Assembly: GCF_002575655.3 (NCBI RefSeq)
Contig: NC_053036.3
Coordinates: 158,572,627 to 158,636,626, forward strand
Reading direction: 5' to 3'
DNA from: Aegilops tauschii subsp. strangulata
Lineage: Eukaryota; Streptophyta; Magnoliopsida; Poales; Poaceae
DNA: 64,000 bases
Shown here piece by piece: positions 34,881-47,211 of the stretch. The notes under the pieces were generated by a model that did no database searches, had not been told where the DNA came from, and saw only the letters and a list, made by a program, of their open reading frames with translations. The translations under genes and the position numbers were made by a program. Numbering within the stretch: the stretch's first letter is position 1; each line of letters opens with the position of its first letter.

Positions 34881-36892
34881 ATAACTTACCGTCTATTCAT
34901 CAACAGTCGTGGCAGTACGGCGAACACGAGACGTGAAAAAGAATAAATCTACACGTGCTTAGACCACCTAGTATGACTACTAGGACTAGAGCAAGCCAAA
35001 AAGCATGCCGCCGTCACCCCCTCCTTATCCGCGACGGGAAACCTTTGTTTTACACAGTCGAGAAGTCATTGTGCTAAGGCCTGACATGCTGAGGCGTTGA
35101 ATAGAATGTAGATGCTAGTTTACGGAAACAAGTATCAATAATATGTTTGTATCTCCATACTTATATTTCTTCTCTTATAAAAAACCGAGTTGGTGATGAT
35201 GGTACACGTGCCATCTTGCAATATAGACCGTCCGATCTATATCTGACTGATGGAAATTAAACTAAAAGATATCTGCACCCCTCTCCACATTTGCAGACAA
35301 GGCCTTCCCTCGTTCATCCTTATATCCAACAACCTCATTGTTGAGCAATTAAGAAAGGAAGCCTCTGGAACAAACTGGCCCGGTGGCCGCTGCCGGCATC
35401 GTCAATCCCCATGCCTCTGCTCAGACCGACCACCAATCACCACCACGCCCCACTCCTCTTCACCTTATCTCCTATTTCTCAAGATATCATTAGTTTTTAC
35501 ACATGGGATTACTCCCGCATGGGTCAATCACAACGAGTGTTTTTATAAAAAAATGCATCTTGATGTTCCGTGCCATGCACGGATCTTGCTAGTACTCCTA
35601 CAGAAGACTAAGTGGGTGATGATGGTGTGTCTGCCATCCGTCGTTTGTGACCATTAGATCTACATCTAACGACTGTGAGGTAAGTTGTTGCCTTTTCTCA
35701 CAAACATCCCACTTGTCTACCAATTTGCAGAAAACCCCATAATTCGTATCTTACAACCAACCACATCCCTCCCTGACCTCACCAAAACAGCCCAAGGAAT
35801 ATATTCTAATTGAAACATAATATATCTCTAGTGATATATGTATATCAAAATTAGAGTGTTTTGTATCAAGTTTGTGAATAAGTATTATTCTAATTATGAT
35901 TCGTTGCAATGCACATGAACATTGCTAGTATTTCAAACCATGCATTTTTCCCTAGTATTCCATAGTTTCGAGTTCTCCATCAAGATATTAGTCACTCATG
36001 GTTGGTATTTACTTTCAATCATGTACACATATGCACTATGTAACTAGCCTTGCTTATTGGGTTCCAAAGCTTAACTTTCACTCCTACTTACAATATGTAG
36101 AGTATTTAACAAAAAACTACCACTTTCAACCAGCCCTAGGAAGAATCTATTGTACAAAAAATAGCAAAAACATAACCAAAATTTCTTAATCCACGCCAAA
36201 AACTACTACCTACCGATTAGGTTAGTTTAAACCCATTTATGACAGGGTTGGCCCACACGTCCGTGCTGACGAGTCAGCTTAAACCAACACATTTTGTTTG
36301 ACCGTTGACACGAGGGGCCCACATTTGACCTTCTATCCTATTATTCACCCTCAAATCATTATTTTTCCTGAACATTACTTCAAACAGTACTGATGCGTGT
36401 TCGCCGGTGGCGCCGGTGATGAGCGAGTTGGCCGCCGCTCCGCCGGACGGGCCGGACGCCGCGCTGGCCTCCGCACGGGTTGGCGGGCTAGCCCGAGCGT
36501 GACTCACGAGCGAGCAAGCCGCCGCACTGGCCTTCGCTCGAGCTAGATGGCTGGCCTTAGCGCGGCGTGCGCGAGCAAGCCACCGCGCCGTCGTGCCAAT
36601 CTAGCTAGCAAACCTTGCAGACAAGCAGCTGGACGGAGCTATCTTGGCTAGCTAGCGGCCGGGAGCGCCGGACGAAGCTGGTATCCGGGCTGCCGCAAGA
36701 TGGGTTCCGCACCGCCGGCGGTTTTGACCTCGCCTTCTGCCGGCGGCGGTAGCTGCGTCCCATGGCCGGGGATGACTAGGTGGACGGGCCGGAGGTAGGA
36801 GGTCACTCGGGGATTTTTGCGCAGACTGACATGTAGGTCCCACAAGTCATAACGCCCGGTTGAATAGAAGGCATTGACTTAATGGGCGACAT
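34881..36892. other. No gene seen
   Basis: AT-rich with CT-free ordinary composition until 36380, then GC-rich with repeated GAGCGAGCAAGCCGCCGC-like words (36420-36600). The minus frame 36274-36507 has Ala/Gly-rich sequence and no recognisable domain. Confidence 0.4.
36151..36212 (+). repeat. 62-bp direct repeat, copy 1 (copy 2 at 38213-38275)
   Basis: Both copies read TGTACAAAAAATAGCAAAAA, CATA(A/C)CCAAAATTTC and TTAATCCACGCCAAAAACTA. They lie 2.06 kb apart and differ by one or two bases. Confidence 0.9.
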
Positions 36893-37008
36893 GGGCCCTG
36901 TTTGGATACTCTAAGTCAGAGGTTAGATTCTAACCCTGAACTAACTCTAACCAAAGTGGTGTTTGGATGGCAGGGTTAGATTGACAACAAATGTAACCAA
37001 ACAGGGCC
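36893..37008. mobile_element. Short hAT-like MITE
   Basis: About 116 bp with inverted ends GGCCCTGTTTGG and CCAAACAGGGCC. The interior AGGTTAGATTCTAACCCTGA and GTTTGGATGGCAGGGTTAGA matches the longer decayed copy at 14775-15053. An eight-base target duplication could not be confirmed. Confidence 0.75.
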
Positions 37009-37079
37009 ATGGGTTGAAACGTGCCTATAACGGGACTTTGTAGAGTAGTCGTTTCTTGGTAGGGCTGGTTGGTAAGAGC

Positions 37080-38490
37080 ATGTACAATGGTTGATAAGGT
37101 AGTCTTATCTTAAGTCTGCCACATATGCAAGTGGTAGTAGTTTCTTGGCATTATTAGTTGTTTCTTGCATTATTAGGGGTTTCTTGTAAGGAACAATTTA
37201 CTACTACCGACAAAAGGCGATTCTAGGTTGCGTTGTACTCCAACGAGTACTACTAGTGGTCGCGGGAGTGTATACCTCGTTTTGTGGGTTCGATCCCGGC
37301 CGAACGCACGGCGGCCTTTTTTTAAATAGTAACTTCACTGCGAGCCAATATTTTACACGGGTAGTTTGAGTTTTGAAGTCAAACGGACATGCGGCACCAC
37401 ATCTGGGTGCACTGGATAGCCTAGCCACATGAACGGGTTTTCCTCCCAGCATCTCGTGGCTTGCGTGCTCGCCCTAGCCGCACCTCGCTTGCAGCTTCCT
37501 CATCAGCTAGTAGCCTATTTAAACTAGCGCCTCCCAATTAAGCCCGAGCCGGAAAAGCCTGGCGGGGCATTGGGAACTGTGCAATATGGCTCTGTACGTA
37601 AAGTGCTCTACTACTACTCTGTAGGTTGTGGCGTTGCACGCATGGACTTCACTCCATTATCGGCTCTACTATAAAAGAAATTCCTCTTGACGTGTTTTTT
37701 TGAAACGGAGGCAAAAGCTTTGCTTCATCTCATTCATAAAGAAGGAACTACTAACAAAGTTCGACGAGATCCATTACACCTCCACAAATGGAAGCGAAAA
37801 GCCTAGTCTCGCTGTATCAAATAACTCAAATGTTCTGCCCCGGCAGTAACCATCGCTGATAAACAGGCTGCTAGTGTGTGCGTGAGAGGAGCGGCTGAGT
37901 AGGCCAGCTACGTGAGAGGAGCGGCTGAATAGAGCACCGAGAGTACCACTAGGCCACTACGCGGGTGCACTTTCCCTGCATTGATAGTACAGCGATGGTT
38001 CTAGAGAACAGTGGTAGTACCCTCCACTTCCAACTGTAGCTCCTTGGCCCTGAATTCAAGAGTTCAAAACTGGTGCACTATACTAGAAGTACAGTACATA
38101 GAACTAGTAGTACCCTCGCACTACTAGTTGAGAAAGTAGTACTAGTACTGCTACAGTACGAGTACGTACTCCTCCGTCACATAATGTAAGACGTTATTTG
38201 ACACTAGTTGGTGTGTACAAAAAATAGCAAAAACATACCCAAAATTTCTTAATCCACGCCAAAAACTACTAGCTAGTGCCAAAAATTTCTTACTAGTGCT
38301 ATTATTTACAGTATAATGCAATCCCATAACTTCCCATAATGCTAGTACTAGTAGTAAATAATAGCCTCACCCCTTCGCTACAGTTGGAAGGAACGATCTA
38401 CAGTTGGAAGGGACGAGGCCCTGCGGTTACTACGCTCTTATCTCCTCCTCGCCAGTTCCCTCCCCCCGAAGAGAAGGCAGTTCGTTGCTG
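37080..38490. other. Intergenic region with retroposon-like remnants
   Basis: At 37255-37320 a GTGGGTTCGATCCCGG box-B-like motif followed by a T-run (37318-37323) suggests a SINE-type remnant. At 37695-37760 TTTTTTTGAAACGGAGGCAA resembles the ends of retroposed sequences common in grasses. A truncated MITE (CTCCGTCACATAATGTAAGA) lies at 38170, next to the second copy of the 62-bp repeat (38213-38275). Bases 38480-38495 immediately precede the F-box/DUF295 start. No tRNA gene is supported. Confidence 0.5.
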
Positions 38491-38495
38491 CTCCC

Positions 38496-40292
38496 ATGGA
38501 TTCGCCAGGCAGTTCTCCTCCTCGTCAGGGCTGGGAGACCTTGGACGATGATCCTCTAGGAGAAATCGCACGCCGCTCCGACGTCCTCACCGCCACAAGA
38601 CTCGGTGCTTCCTGCACCAACTATTTCAAGACGGTGCTTAAAATGACTTGGGAAAAGGCCATGCTTGTTGGTCTTCCATGCGTCCACGAGGAGAAGGTTC
38701 TTCTATGGGACAATCCTTCGAACAGTCCACCGCTCCCTAGCCATGGTTGCACGTTGACTCCGCTAGAGTTGCCGACGTTGAGAGGTAGTCGGATTTTGTC
38801 CGATGAGCAGGTCAGTAATGGAGTTTGATCATGTAGTACTTAGTTATTCCATTTCCATCCCGTAATTTCTCCGCTGCCCACCGTCTTATATATAGGTCTG
38901 GGTCGGTGCCAACGAAGATTGGCTTGCATACCTCCGGCCGGATACCGCTATCATTTTGCACAACATCCACAGCAGTGCGGCCGTTTCGGTAGACCCCTTC
39001 TCCACCATTGGGATCGGCCTTCCGGACTGGCTGGGCTTGAATACGTATGATGATGCCTACATGAGATTGAAGAAGATAGCAATTGCGGACCCGCCGACAA
39101 AGCGACGCGGCTACGACGATTACTATCTCATCGCGGTGTTCGACATAAGGATTGCCATCAATGCAAGAGGCAGTAACGGCAGAGGCTGGCGCATGTTGGC
39201 GGCGGCAGATTTGTACCCCTACACGTTCGAAGACGTCGTGCGCCATCTAGGCTGCATCTTCGCGGTGACAAGCCAGGGGACTTGTTTCATCTGGTTGCCA
39301 TACTACGGTACGAGAGAGTACAAACGGAATGCACAAACCATCATTTGCATCCCTAACGGTACTCCATTATTTTGCAGGGACCAGTCATCCCGCGATCAAA
39401 ATAAGATCGCCGATCCTCGATGTGCATTTGCATCCGCGATTCTGTCTAACCTGGAACCTTGTAGCTAACTTTGGCATATTGGGATCAACTATTTTAGCAG
39501 TCGTTACCCATGGTACCACTGATGTGCAACATGTTCACACAATCTACCACGATCGGACCGTCACCATCTACCCAGGTATTCCATTTTTTAACCCTCTCGC
39601 CTTCTCTTTCATTGTTGTACTAGTACTCTAATTATGTACTAGTAGGAGTACTTTTTACCTTGGAGGACGCGTATAGCTAGCTAGGCCCTTGAAGACTTGA
39701 ACCAACTAGCTGCCACCATTTTTGTTTTTCCATGTCTTACTATCTCGTCCATGTAGCCAAGAGTGGCTATATATAATAAGTCGGTTATTTTACTTCCTCT
39801 ATACCGGAGTAGTACTATTTGCTGCACAGTATTACTGACCGCCATATTTGAGCACAACATTATTATGCATGGACCTTGACTATGTACGTCACCATGTGTC
39901 CAGATCTGAGGTGCCGCGTGTACCAGATGAACGGCGCCGAGTTCGACCCCCGTGATGCTACGTGGGTGCCGAGGAACACTCTTGGAGAGTACTCGCTTTT
40001 CATTGGGGACAGCTACCCCATTGTGAAGCGGATGCCACCTTCCGTGCACGACACAGAAGGCCTGCCGTTCATGAAGCATGGATGTGTCTTCAGTGCGCAC
40101 CGCCGGATGAACGACATGCTGGGACACGCTATCCCTGATTTATGCCGCTTCAGCTTGGATGAGTCTCCATCGTGTGGAACCGGACTAGAAAGCTGCGACA
40201 ATGATTCCCGTTGCCCACCGCTATGGATCGTGCCATCCATGAAGAACACCTGGGACTGGAACCTGGAGGGAGGACATGTAGCCCATCTATAA
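38496..40292 (+). CDS. F-box/DUF295 protein, four exons, apparently intact
   Basis: Exons 38496-38810, 38896-39307, 39378-39575 and 39904-40292 join in phase (315, 412, 198 and 389 nt) to give 437 residues. All junctions have GT...AG borders (donors GTCAGT, GTACGA, GTATTC; acceptors ATATAG, TTGCAG, GTCCAG). Residues about 12-50 form the F-box (GWETLDDDPLGEIARRSDVL). The rest fits DUF295: VWVGANEDWLAYLRPD, DDYYLIAVFDIRIAINARGS, HPAIKIRSPILDVHLHPRFC, and the C-terminal YSLFIGDSYPIV motif. Family proteins usually have about 350-450 residues and are presumed SCF adaptors. It lies within the Jorge-like element, so it is probably a captured host gene. Its substrate is unknown. Confidence 0.85.
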
Positions 40293-42081
40293 CGTGTAAG
40301 TGTCGTACAGTAAATTGTGAACGGTAGCGCTGTGAATATATGTAGACTAGTCGTGCACAAATTTATCACATGAATTGGAGATGAACTTGTGTGGCATACT
40401 GGCATTTCTCCTTTAGAATTTATTACTAGTAAATGTGTTATGTGTACATGCAACTTGTGTGGTTGTTGCACGGGCTCCAACACGCTCTTTGAGAAAAAAA
40501 AGGTGGCACAGCTTTGGGTATACGTGACGTGGCGGCATCATACAGTAGCATCGTTCGCTATAGTTGTAGTACGCTCCTACTAGGACGACAGCTCCTATAA
40601 AACCTTGCGCTTGGCTCTTTGCCTCTTCGGGGGTTCAACAGTTCGTACTCGTGTGAACCTTGCACTTGGCTCTTCGCCTCTTCAGAAGGTCCAACAATGA
40701 TGATACTACAGTACACATTATGCTTCTGGCAATCTGACACCGATTGAACTGCTGCACGTCCACCGCGAGGGCGAGGGAGAGGGAGAGGGAGAGGGCGTTT
40801 TAGTCAAAACCCTCTCCTCGTCCTGCGAACCACCGCGCGCGTGGGCGAGGGAGAGGCGTAGTAAGCAAGCTTCTCCTCGTTCGGCGAGTTGACGGGACAC
40901 ATCAAAGCAGTACAAGTACTAGTCCATAATGTGTCCTTTCCGGTGAATATGGCTTAATTTGAAACGAGAAAAATACACTGGTGGTCAACGTATGTAACAA
41001 TACGCTCTTTATGGTCACTATATATAGTTTTGCGGTGATTATACGATCACTAGCTCATCGTAGAGCACCGTATTGCACCCTACTGACTGGCCACATAGTC
41101 GACGTGGCACTTTGTTGACTGGTTAAATTGTCACCTGGTTTCTGGGTCCCACCTGTCAGTTGGCAGAGCAAAGAAATCAGCTAAAAAACAAAGAGTGTAG
41201 TACATCTACACTTCCAATGCATTTAGCCTTTAATCTAAATCGATATTGATTGACTAATGCACCAACTTGTGCTCTAGGTATAGGCTACATGTCTATCCTT
41301 AATTACAGCATGCAACGACCTTCATTTAATCTTCTTCTCTCAATGGTCGCATGCACACATAAGTCTGCTACTTTTGGGCGTTAATTATGCCCTCGTCAAT
41401 GTGTAAATCTCTAAATGTACAGTCTTTCACGGACGTAGGGAGTAGGTTGAGCACTTGAGCGTGAGCGTGTTTGTTGCGTCGTGTGCTGTGTGCCGCATGG
41501 GTGCGTGAGTGTTGCGTGCGTCCATGTGTACGTGTGAGTGTTGCATGTTGCATGCATGCATGCATGGGGCTTACTCCCTCCCATTGACATGTTCATATTT
41601 CAAGCTTCGTCTGTTCCCTCCATATGGTGGTACTCCCTCTGTTCCCAAATACGGAGTAAAATCCTCCCTCTGTTCCCAAATACGGAGTAAAATCCTCCCT
41701 CTATTCCCAAATACAGAGTATTTGTCTTTCTAGAGATTTCAACAAGTGACTACGTACGGAGCAAAATGAGTGAAATGAGCGTAGAGGCATAGGGATAATG
41801 TAGAAAGGAAGTCTTCACGATCCATTATTCCCCATCTCGGTCAGAGAGAACTATTCAACTAGTCTTCGCAGTGAAGTGACAATACACGCTGCAGCAGATG
41901 GGCCACATAATTAATAAGCTGAACCAGCGTGTTGGTGTTACTAAATCAACCTTACCCAGTACTGCCATCATGTTTGCCAGTAGAACACGCTTCTGTCCTC
42001 CATTAACTGACATATGGGCCCTCTTGTGGTAGACACATATGTCATCGGTGTAACTATTTACACTCCGAAGGACGGTATATC
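40293..42081. other. Downstream flank with low-complexity and MITE remnants
   Basis: Two near copies of TTGGCTCTTTGCCTCTTC lie at 40611 and 40667. A GAGGGA run is at 40766-40796. At 41628-41735 CTCCCTCTGTTCCCAAATAC is repeated three times in tandem (about 40 bp each), then continues like a Stowaway MITE end (GTATTTGTCTTTCTAGAGAT). No gene is seen. Confidence 0.55.
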
Positions 42082-42196
<115 letters not shown>

Positions 42197-42269
42197 AATT
42201 GTGATTTAATGCACTTTCTTCCCCGTCTTCCACTCTTCTTCCTCCTCTCTTCTTCTTCCTCCTCTCTTC

Positions 42270-43984
42270 TGAAGGAAATATGCCCTAGAGGCAATAATAA
42301 AGTTATTATTTATTTCCTTATATCATGATAAATGTTTATTATTCATGCTAGAATTGTATTAACCGGAAACATAATACATGTGTGAATACATAGACAAACA
42401 GAGTGTCACTAGTATGCCTCTACTTGACTAGCTCGTTGATCAAAGATGGTTAAGTTTCCTAGCCATTGACATGGGTTGTCATTTGATTAACGAGATCACA
42501 TCATTAGGAGAATGATGTGATTGACTTGACCCATTCCGTTAGCTTAGCACTCGATCGTTTAGTATGTTTCTATTGCTTTCTTCATGACTTATACATGTTC
42601 CTATGACTATGAGATTATGCAACTCCCGTTTACCGGAGGAACACTTTGTGTGCTACCAAACGTCACAACGTAACTGGGTGATTATAAAGGTGCTCTACAG
42701 GTGTCTCCAAAGGTACTTGTTGGGTTGGCGTATTTCGAGATTAGGATTTGTCACTCCGATTGTCGGAGAGGTATCTCTGGGCCCACTCGGTAATGCACAT
42801 CACTATAAGCCTTGCAAGCATTGTAACTAATGAGTTAGTTGCGGGATGATGTATTACGGAACGAGTAAAGAGACTTGCCGGTAACGAGATTGAACTAGGT
42901 ATTGAGATACCGACGATCGAATCTCGGGCAAGTAACATACCGATGACAAAGGGAACAACGTATGTTGTTATGCGGTTTGACCGATAAAGATCTTCGTAGA
43001 ATATGTGGGAGCCAATATGAGCATCCAGGTTCCGCTATTTGTTATTGACCGGAGAGGTGTCTCGGTCATGTCTACATAGTTCTCGAACCCGTAGGGTCCG
43101 CACGCTTAACGTTACGATGACAGTTATATTATGAGTTTATATGTTTTGATGTACCGAAGGAGTTCGGAGTCCCGGATGAGATCAGAGACTTGACGAGGAG
43201 TCTCGAAATGGTCGAGATGTAAAGATCGATATATTGGACGACTATATTCGTACATCGGAAAGGTTCCGAGTGATTCGGGTATTTTTCGGAGTACCGAAGA
43301 GTTACGGGAATTCGTATTGGGCCTTAATGGGCCATACGGGAAAGGAGAGAAAGGCCCCAAAGGGTGGCCGCACCCCTCCCCATGGACTAGTCCGAATTGG
43401 ACTAGGGAGGGGGGCGCCCCCTTCCTTCTTTCTCCTTCTCCCTTCCCTTTTCCTACTCCAACAAGGAAAGGAGGAGTCCTACTCTCGGTGGGAGTAGGAC
43501 TCCCCCCTTGGCGCGCCCTCCTCCTAGGCCGGCCGCCTTCCCCCTTGCTCCTTTATATACGGGGGCAGGGGGCACCTCTAGACACACAATTGATCATTGA
43601 TCTCTTAGCCGTGTGCGGTGCCCCCCTCCACCATATTACACCTCGATAATATCGTAGCGGTGCTTAGGCGAAGCCCTGCGTCGGTAGAACATCATCATCG
43701 TCACCACGCCGTCGTGCTGAAGAAACTCTCCCTCAACACTCGGCTGGATCGGAGTTCGAGGGACGTCATCGAGCTGAACGTGTGCTGAACTCGGAGGTGC
43801 CGTGCGTTCGGTACTTGATCGGTCGGATCGTGAAGACGTACGACTACATCAACCGCGTTGTGTTAACGCTTCCGCTTTCGGTCTACTAGGGTACGTGGAC
43901 AACACTCTCCCCTCTCGTTGCTATGCATCACCATGATCTTGCGTGTGCGTAGGAAATTTTTTGAAATTACTACGTTCCCCAACA
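42270..43984 (+). repeat. Solo copia LTR (Angela/WIS/BARE group)
   Basis: 1715 bp, TGAAGGAAATATGCCCTAGA to ACTACGTTCCCCAACA. The five bases TCTTC flank both ends (42265-42269 and 43985-43989). No primer binding site or internal region follows, so unequal recombination has left one LTR. It lies 184 bases upstream of the F-box/DUF295 pseudogene start. Confidence 0.95.
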
Positions 43985-44167
43985 TCTTCCCCATCGTCGG
44001 CTGCACACCATTTCCCCCCGCTCTCTGCTCGCCCGCCCGCGCTATCTTCCTTGGTAACTCGCGCGTACCATATCCCCCCGCTCACTGCTCGACCACACGA
44101 GGAGAAGCTTCTTCGCTCGCCCGCCCGAATCCACTTCCCCACTGGCTCCCAAGCACCAAAAACCCCA

Positions 44168-46017
44168 ATGGCAGAATCGACTAACACGCAGAGCCGCGAT
44201 TGGAATTCCCTCCCCGATGTTCTCTTGGAGCAGATCTGTAATCGTATGGACCTACTCAGCACCGTCCGTCTGGCCGCATGCTCGGTGTCTTTGTACCGTC
44301 TACTCGTCTGCAACCGGCCGGCTCTTTTCAAGACACCCTGCTTGCTGATGCCTGATCCTCGCAGGTGGCCCAGACACCGACTTGACGATCCTACGGAGGT
44401 TGCTGTGGTGCCCCTCGACATGCTACCACTACCCGTCCACATGTCCTTCATGCGCGGCCACTACTGGGTGGGCATGAAGGCCAACTGGATCGTCCTCATC
44501 CACCAATCCGGTAGTCCGTGGCATCTCGTGGATATCTACACCCAGCGAGATCACCCTTCCATCTTTGGATACTGCCGCCATCGAGCCTCGCGGCCCGCCG
44601 GACACTCCTGCCTACTACGCACGAAACGCGTCGAGCTTTTGGCTCGACCTCTGTTTGCTGAAGGTTGTAATCTGCGAAGTGCCCACACCATCGGAAGACT
44701 ACATGGATTACAAGCTCATTGTCGTGTTCAACATGGGATTAGTCTATCTGGAATCCGGTCACCATACATGGTTATGGCTCATCGTCGATCCTCTTTACCC
44801 AACACTTCTGTCTGATGCTATAGTGCACGATGGCATCGTTTATGCGGTCGACGCATAGATTGGCTGCCTATACTGGTGGAATCTATCGTCGTGTAATTGT
44901 TCTATCTCATCTCATCTTTACCTTAAGAATACGACTGCCTGTTCATTGTTACAAATTTAGAATATATTGTATGTCTATAACCACATCATTGCTATATGTT
45001 CCTCTCATTTCCTAGATTTTTATGACCACACATGTTATTGTTAGAGTTGATATGAGAACAATTGGTATCTAATGATTGTTAGAATAGATATTATGAGTAT
45101 AACCTCATGATTGCTATATGTTACTCTCATTTCCAGGATTTTTGTAACAACGCATGTTATAGCTTAGAGTTGATATGATAACTGTAGTAAGTGCTATGGT
45201 AGAATATGAGTAGGCCCTGTCATATCTGTTTTCCTCTCATTGTTACATGATGTTTGAACCATGATATATTGCTAGAATATGAAAGCCATTGGCTTATTTT
45301 TTTCACTTGGGGTATGATTATGACCACGTCATTGCAATTCTCTGTCTATGATATGTGTCGCTGTTATAATAATCTTAATTCCACACATACTCTGAACATG
45401 ATTGTTTATTTTTGTCCTTTTGGTCTCCAATTTGAATTGTTGCAGCAGACGCAAATGCGCCGGCCTTCATGATTCCAGGACCTGGAATCATACCAGCCGA
45501 CAGGTGGTGGTTTATCGCTCGTTCAGCTAACGGTGGTCATTTGATGCTCATTTGCACGTACCAAATTGACCAAACCATTTCATCAAACCACATGCAGTAC
45601 AATGCCTGGGGCGTTCGTGACATTGATGGCTATGGCTGCTTCGTGTTCGAGAAAGATCCCAGCTCCGTTGGGCCAGGCGTATTCAACTGGAGGCGGGTTT
45701 ACAGCCTCGGCAACCACTCCATGTTCCTCGGGCTCAATTATCCGATCATCCAACCAATCATCGATCATATCACCGGCGATGATTACCGTGCTATGCAACT
45801 TCCATTCGCCAGGGGGGACTGTGTTTACACATCATACCATGGGTTTCATGAATCACCATATCCAGAGATTCGTCGACACAGCTTGTTGCCAGATAATCTT
45901 CAGTGTGTGAAAGGCATCAAGCTTCCATGCGATGGATGGCTTTTGCAAACCCGACATGCGGCGATGTGGTTCATTCCAACAGCAAATATGCACAACTTGA
46001 TTCGTACTGATATGTAG
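44168..46017 (+). pseudogene. F-box/DUF295 gene, broken by frameshift and stop
   Basis: It starts MAESTNTQSRDWNSLPDVLL at 44168; the F-box is about residues 11-50 (LEQICNRMDLLSTVRLAACS). Near 44548-44552 the frame shifts: DIYTQRD is followed in another frame by LDTAAIEPRGPPDTPAYYAR and LIVVFNMGLVYLESGHH, the usual DUF295 continuation. A TAG at 44856-44858 follows YAVDA, and GCLYWWNLSS continues after it in phase. The second exon begins near 45446 (acceptor TTGTTGCAG) and encodes GPGIIPADRWWFIARSANGG and LGNHSMFLGLNYP to a stop at 46017. The break near 44550 is compatible with loss of two bases. It differs strongly from the intact copy at 38496, so it is not a recent duplicate. Confidence 0.85.
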
Positions 46018-46508
46018 ATTGAGCCATGTATTCTGCTGCTGTAGCACGACCCTCTTTCGTTGAATATTATGTACTGTTGTTAGTTTGAAGCACTCCTCTG
46101 GTTTGAAGGATAGATACCTTTCTGGGATCAAGTGCATCCTAACTCACCTGCGTAGGATGTACTGATAATGATGATGGAGATGATGTGCAGTATATATATA
46201 TATCACTTAGGCTTCAAGTGTGTACTTGTTAGTTAAACCTATGGTTAAAATGTGACACTAAATACGACTGGTAAGTAATACAGTAGCAATACTAGTATAC
46301 GTCGGTCAAATTATTCATCATGTCCACACATTGAATTGACGTGACAACACGCTGCGCGTGAGGTGACACAAGAATCCCGGCGGCGTGTTCGAGTATTCTG
46401 GACTTCAGATTTGGAGTACCACATATCTGTCGAAATCTTTCATCATTCACTTAAAACAGTCGATTGATCATACATTGAGTACCATATAACTGGAATTAAC
46501 CCATGCAA
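46018..46508. other. No gene seen
   Basis: Ordinary AT-rich spacer with a TATATATATA run at 46193. Confidence 0.4.
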
Positions 46509-47211
46509 GTCGAAGAAGGATTGGCCGGTGCTGCCGGCTGGCGTCAAGTTTGATCCCACAGATCAGGAGCTGATCGAGCACCTTGAGGCCAAAGTGAGTG
46601 CTGACAGCGCGAGATCTCACCCTCTCACGATTTGTTCATACCAACCATCGACAGCGAGCACGGCATATGCTACACCCATCCTGAGAAACTTCCAGGTAAG
46701 ACACCGATCGGCCGTCTACTTGCACAAACATATTCCTTTGTTTATAGCTCTATTTTTCTTTTTAGACGCAGACCTGGTGAAGCAATTACATTTTGACAGT
46801 TAATAAAAAGTGAAACAAGTGACAGCAACATGCCAAAGAAGTTATGAAAATGCCAACTACGTACACTAAAACCTGTATTCGACAATACTGCGGGTATCAC
46901 ACTGAGTGGCCTAAGCAAGCATTTCTTCCAGCGCAATTCCAGGGCGTTCAAAAGGGGCACGTGGACGCGTCGCAAGATACGGTTGGAGTGCGGCATGCAC
47001 GCGATGTGGCACAACACCAGCAGTACCTTGCCGGTGATGGTCAACGGCCGGCAGACGGGCAGCCAAAAGGTTTTGGTGCTGCACACCAACAAGAACTTCG
47101 ACCAGCAGAGGACCAACTGGATGATGCACCAGTACCACCTCGGGGACCTGGAGCAAGAGAAGGAGCGGGAGCTGGTCCTCTACAAGATTTTCTACCAGAC
47201 GAACAATAGGG
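46509..47211 (+). pseudogene. NAC-domain gene fragment, SOG1/NAC8-like
   Basis: Exon 1 (46509-46695) encodes [20 protein letters not shown] and [11 protein letters not shown] subdomain A. A frameshift follows HPL; in another frame [20 protein letters not shown] continues to a GTAAGA donor at 46696. Exon 2 (about 46893-47211) encodes GLSKHFFQRNSRAFKRGTWT, VMVNGRQTGSQKVLVLHTNK, WMMHQYHLGDLEQEKERELV and LYKIFYQT, NAC subdomains [20 protein letters not shown] and the TNW(V/M)MHQYHLG motif are typical of SOG1/NAC8-type NAC proteins, where SOG1 is the DNA-damage response regulator of plants. The usual acceptor is lost and the C-terminal regulatory part is absent. It is a captured fragment. Confidence 0.8.

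Noticed and set aside
37204..37330. Possible tRNA gene (GGTTCGATCCC box)
   Set aside because: The flanking bases do not form a T-arm or acceptor stem; a SINE-like remnant is more likely.
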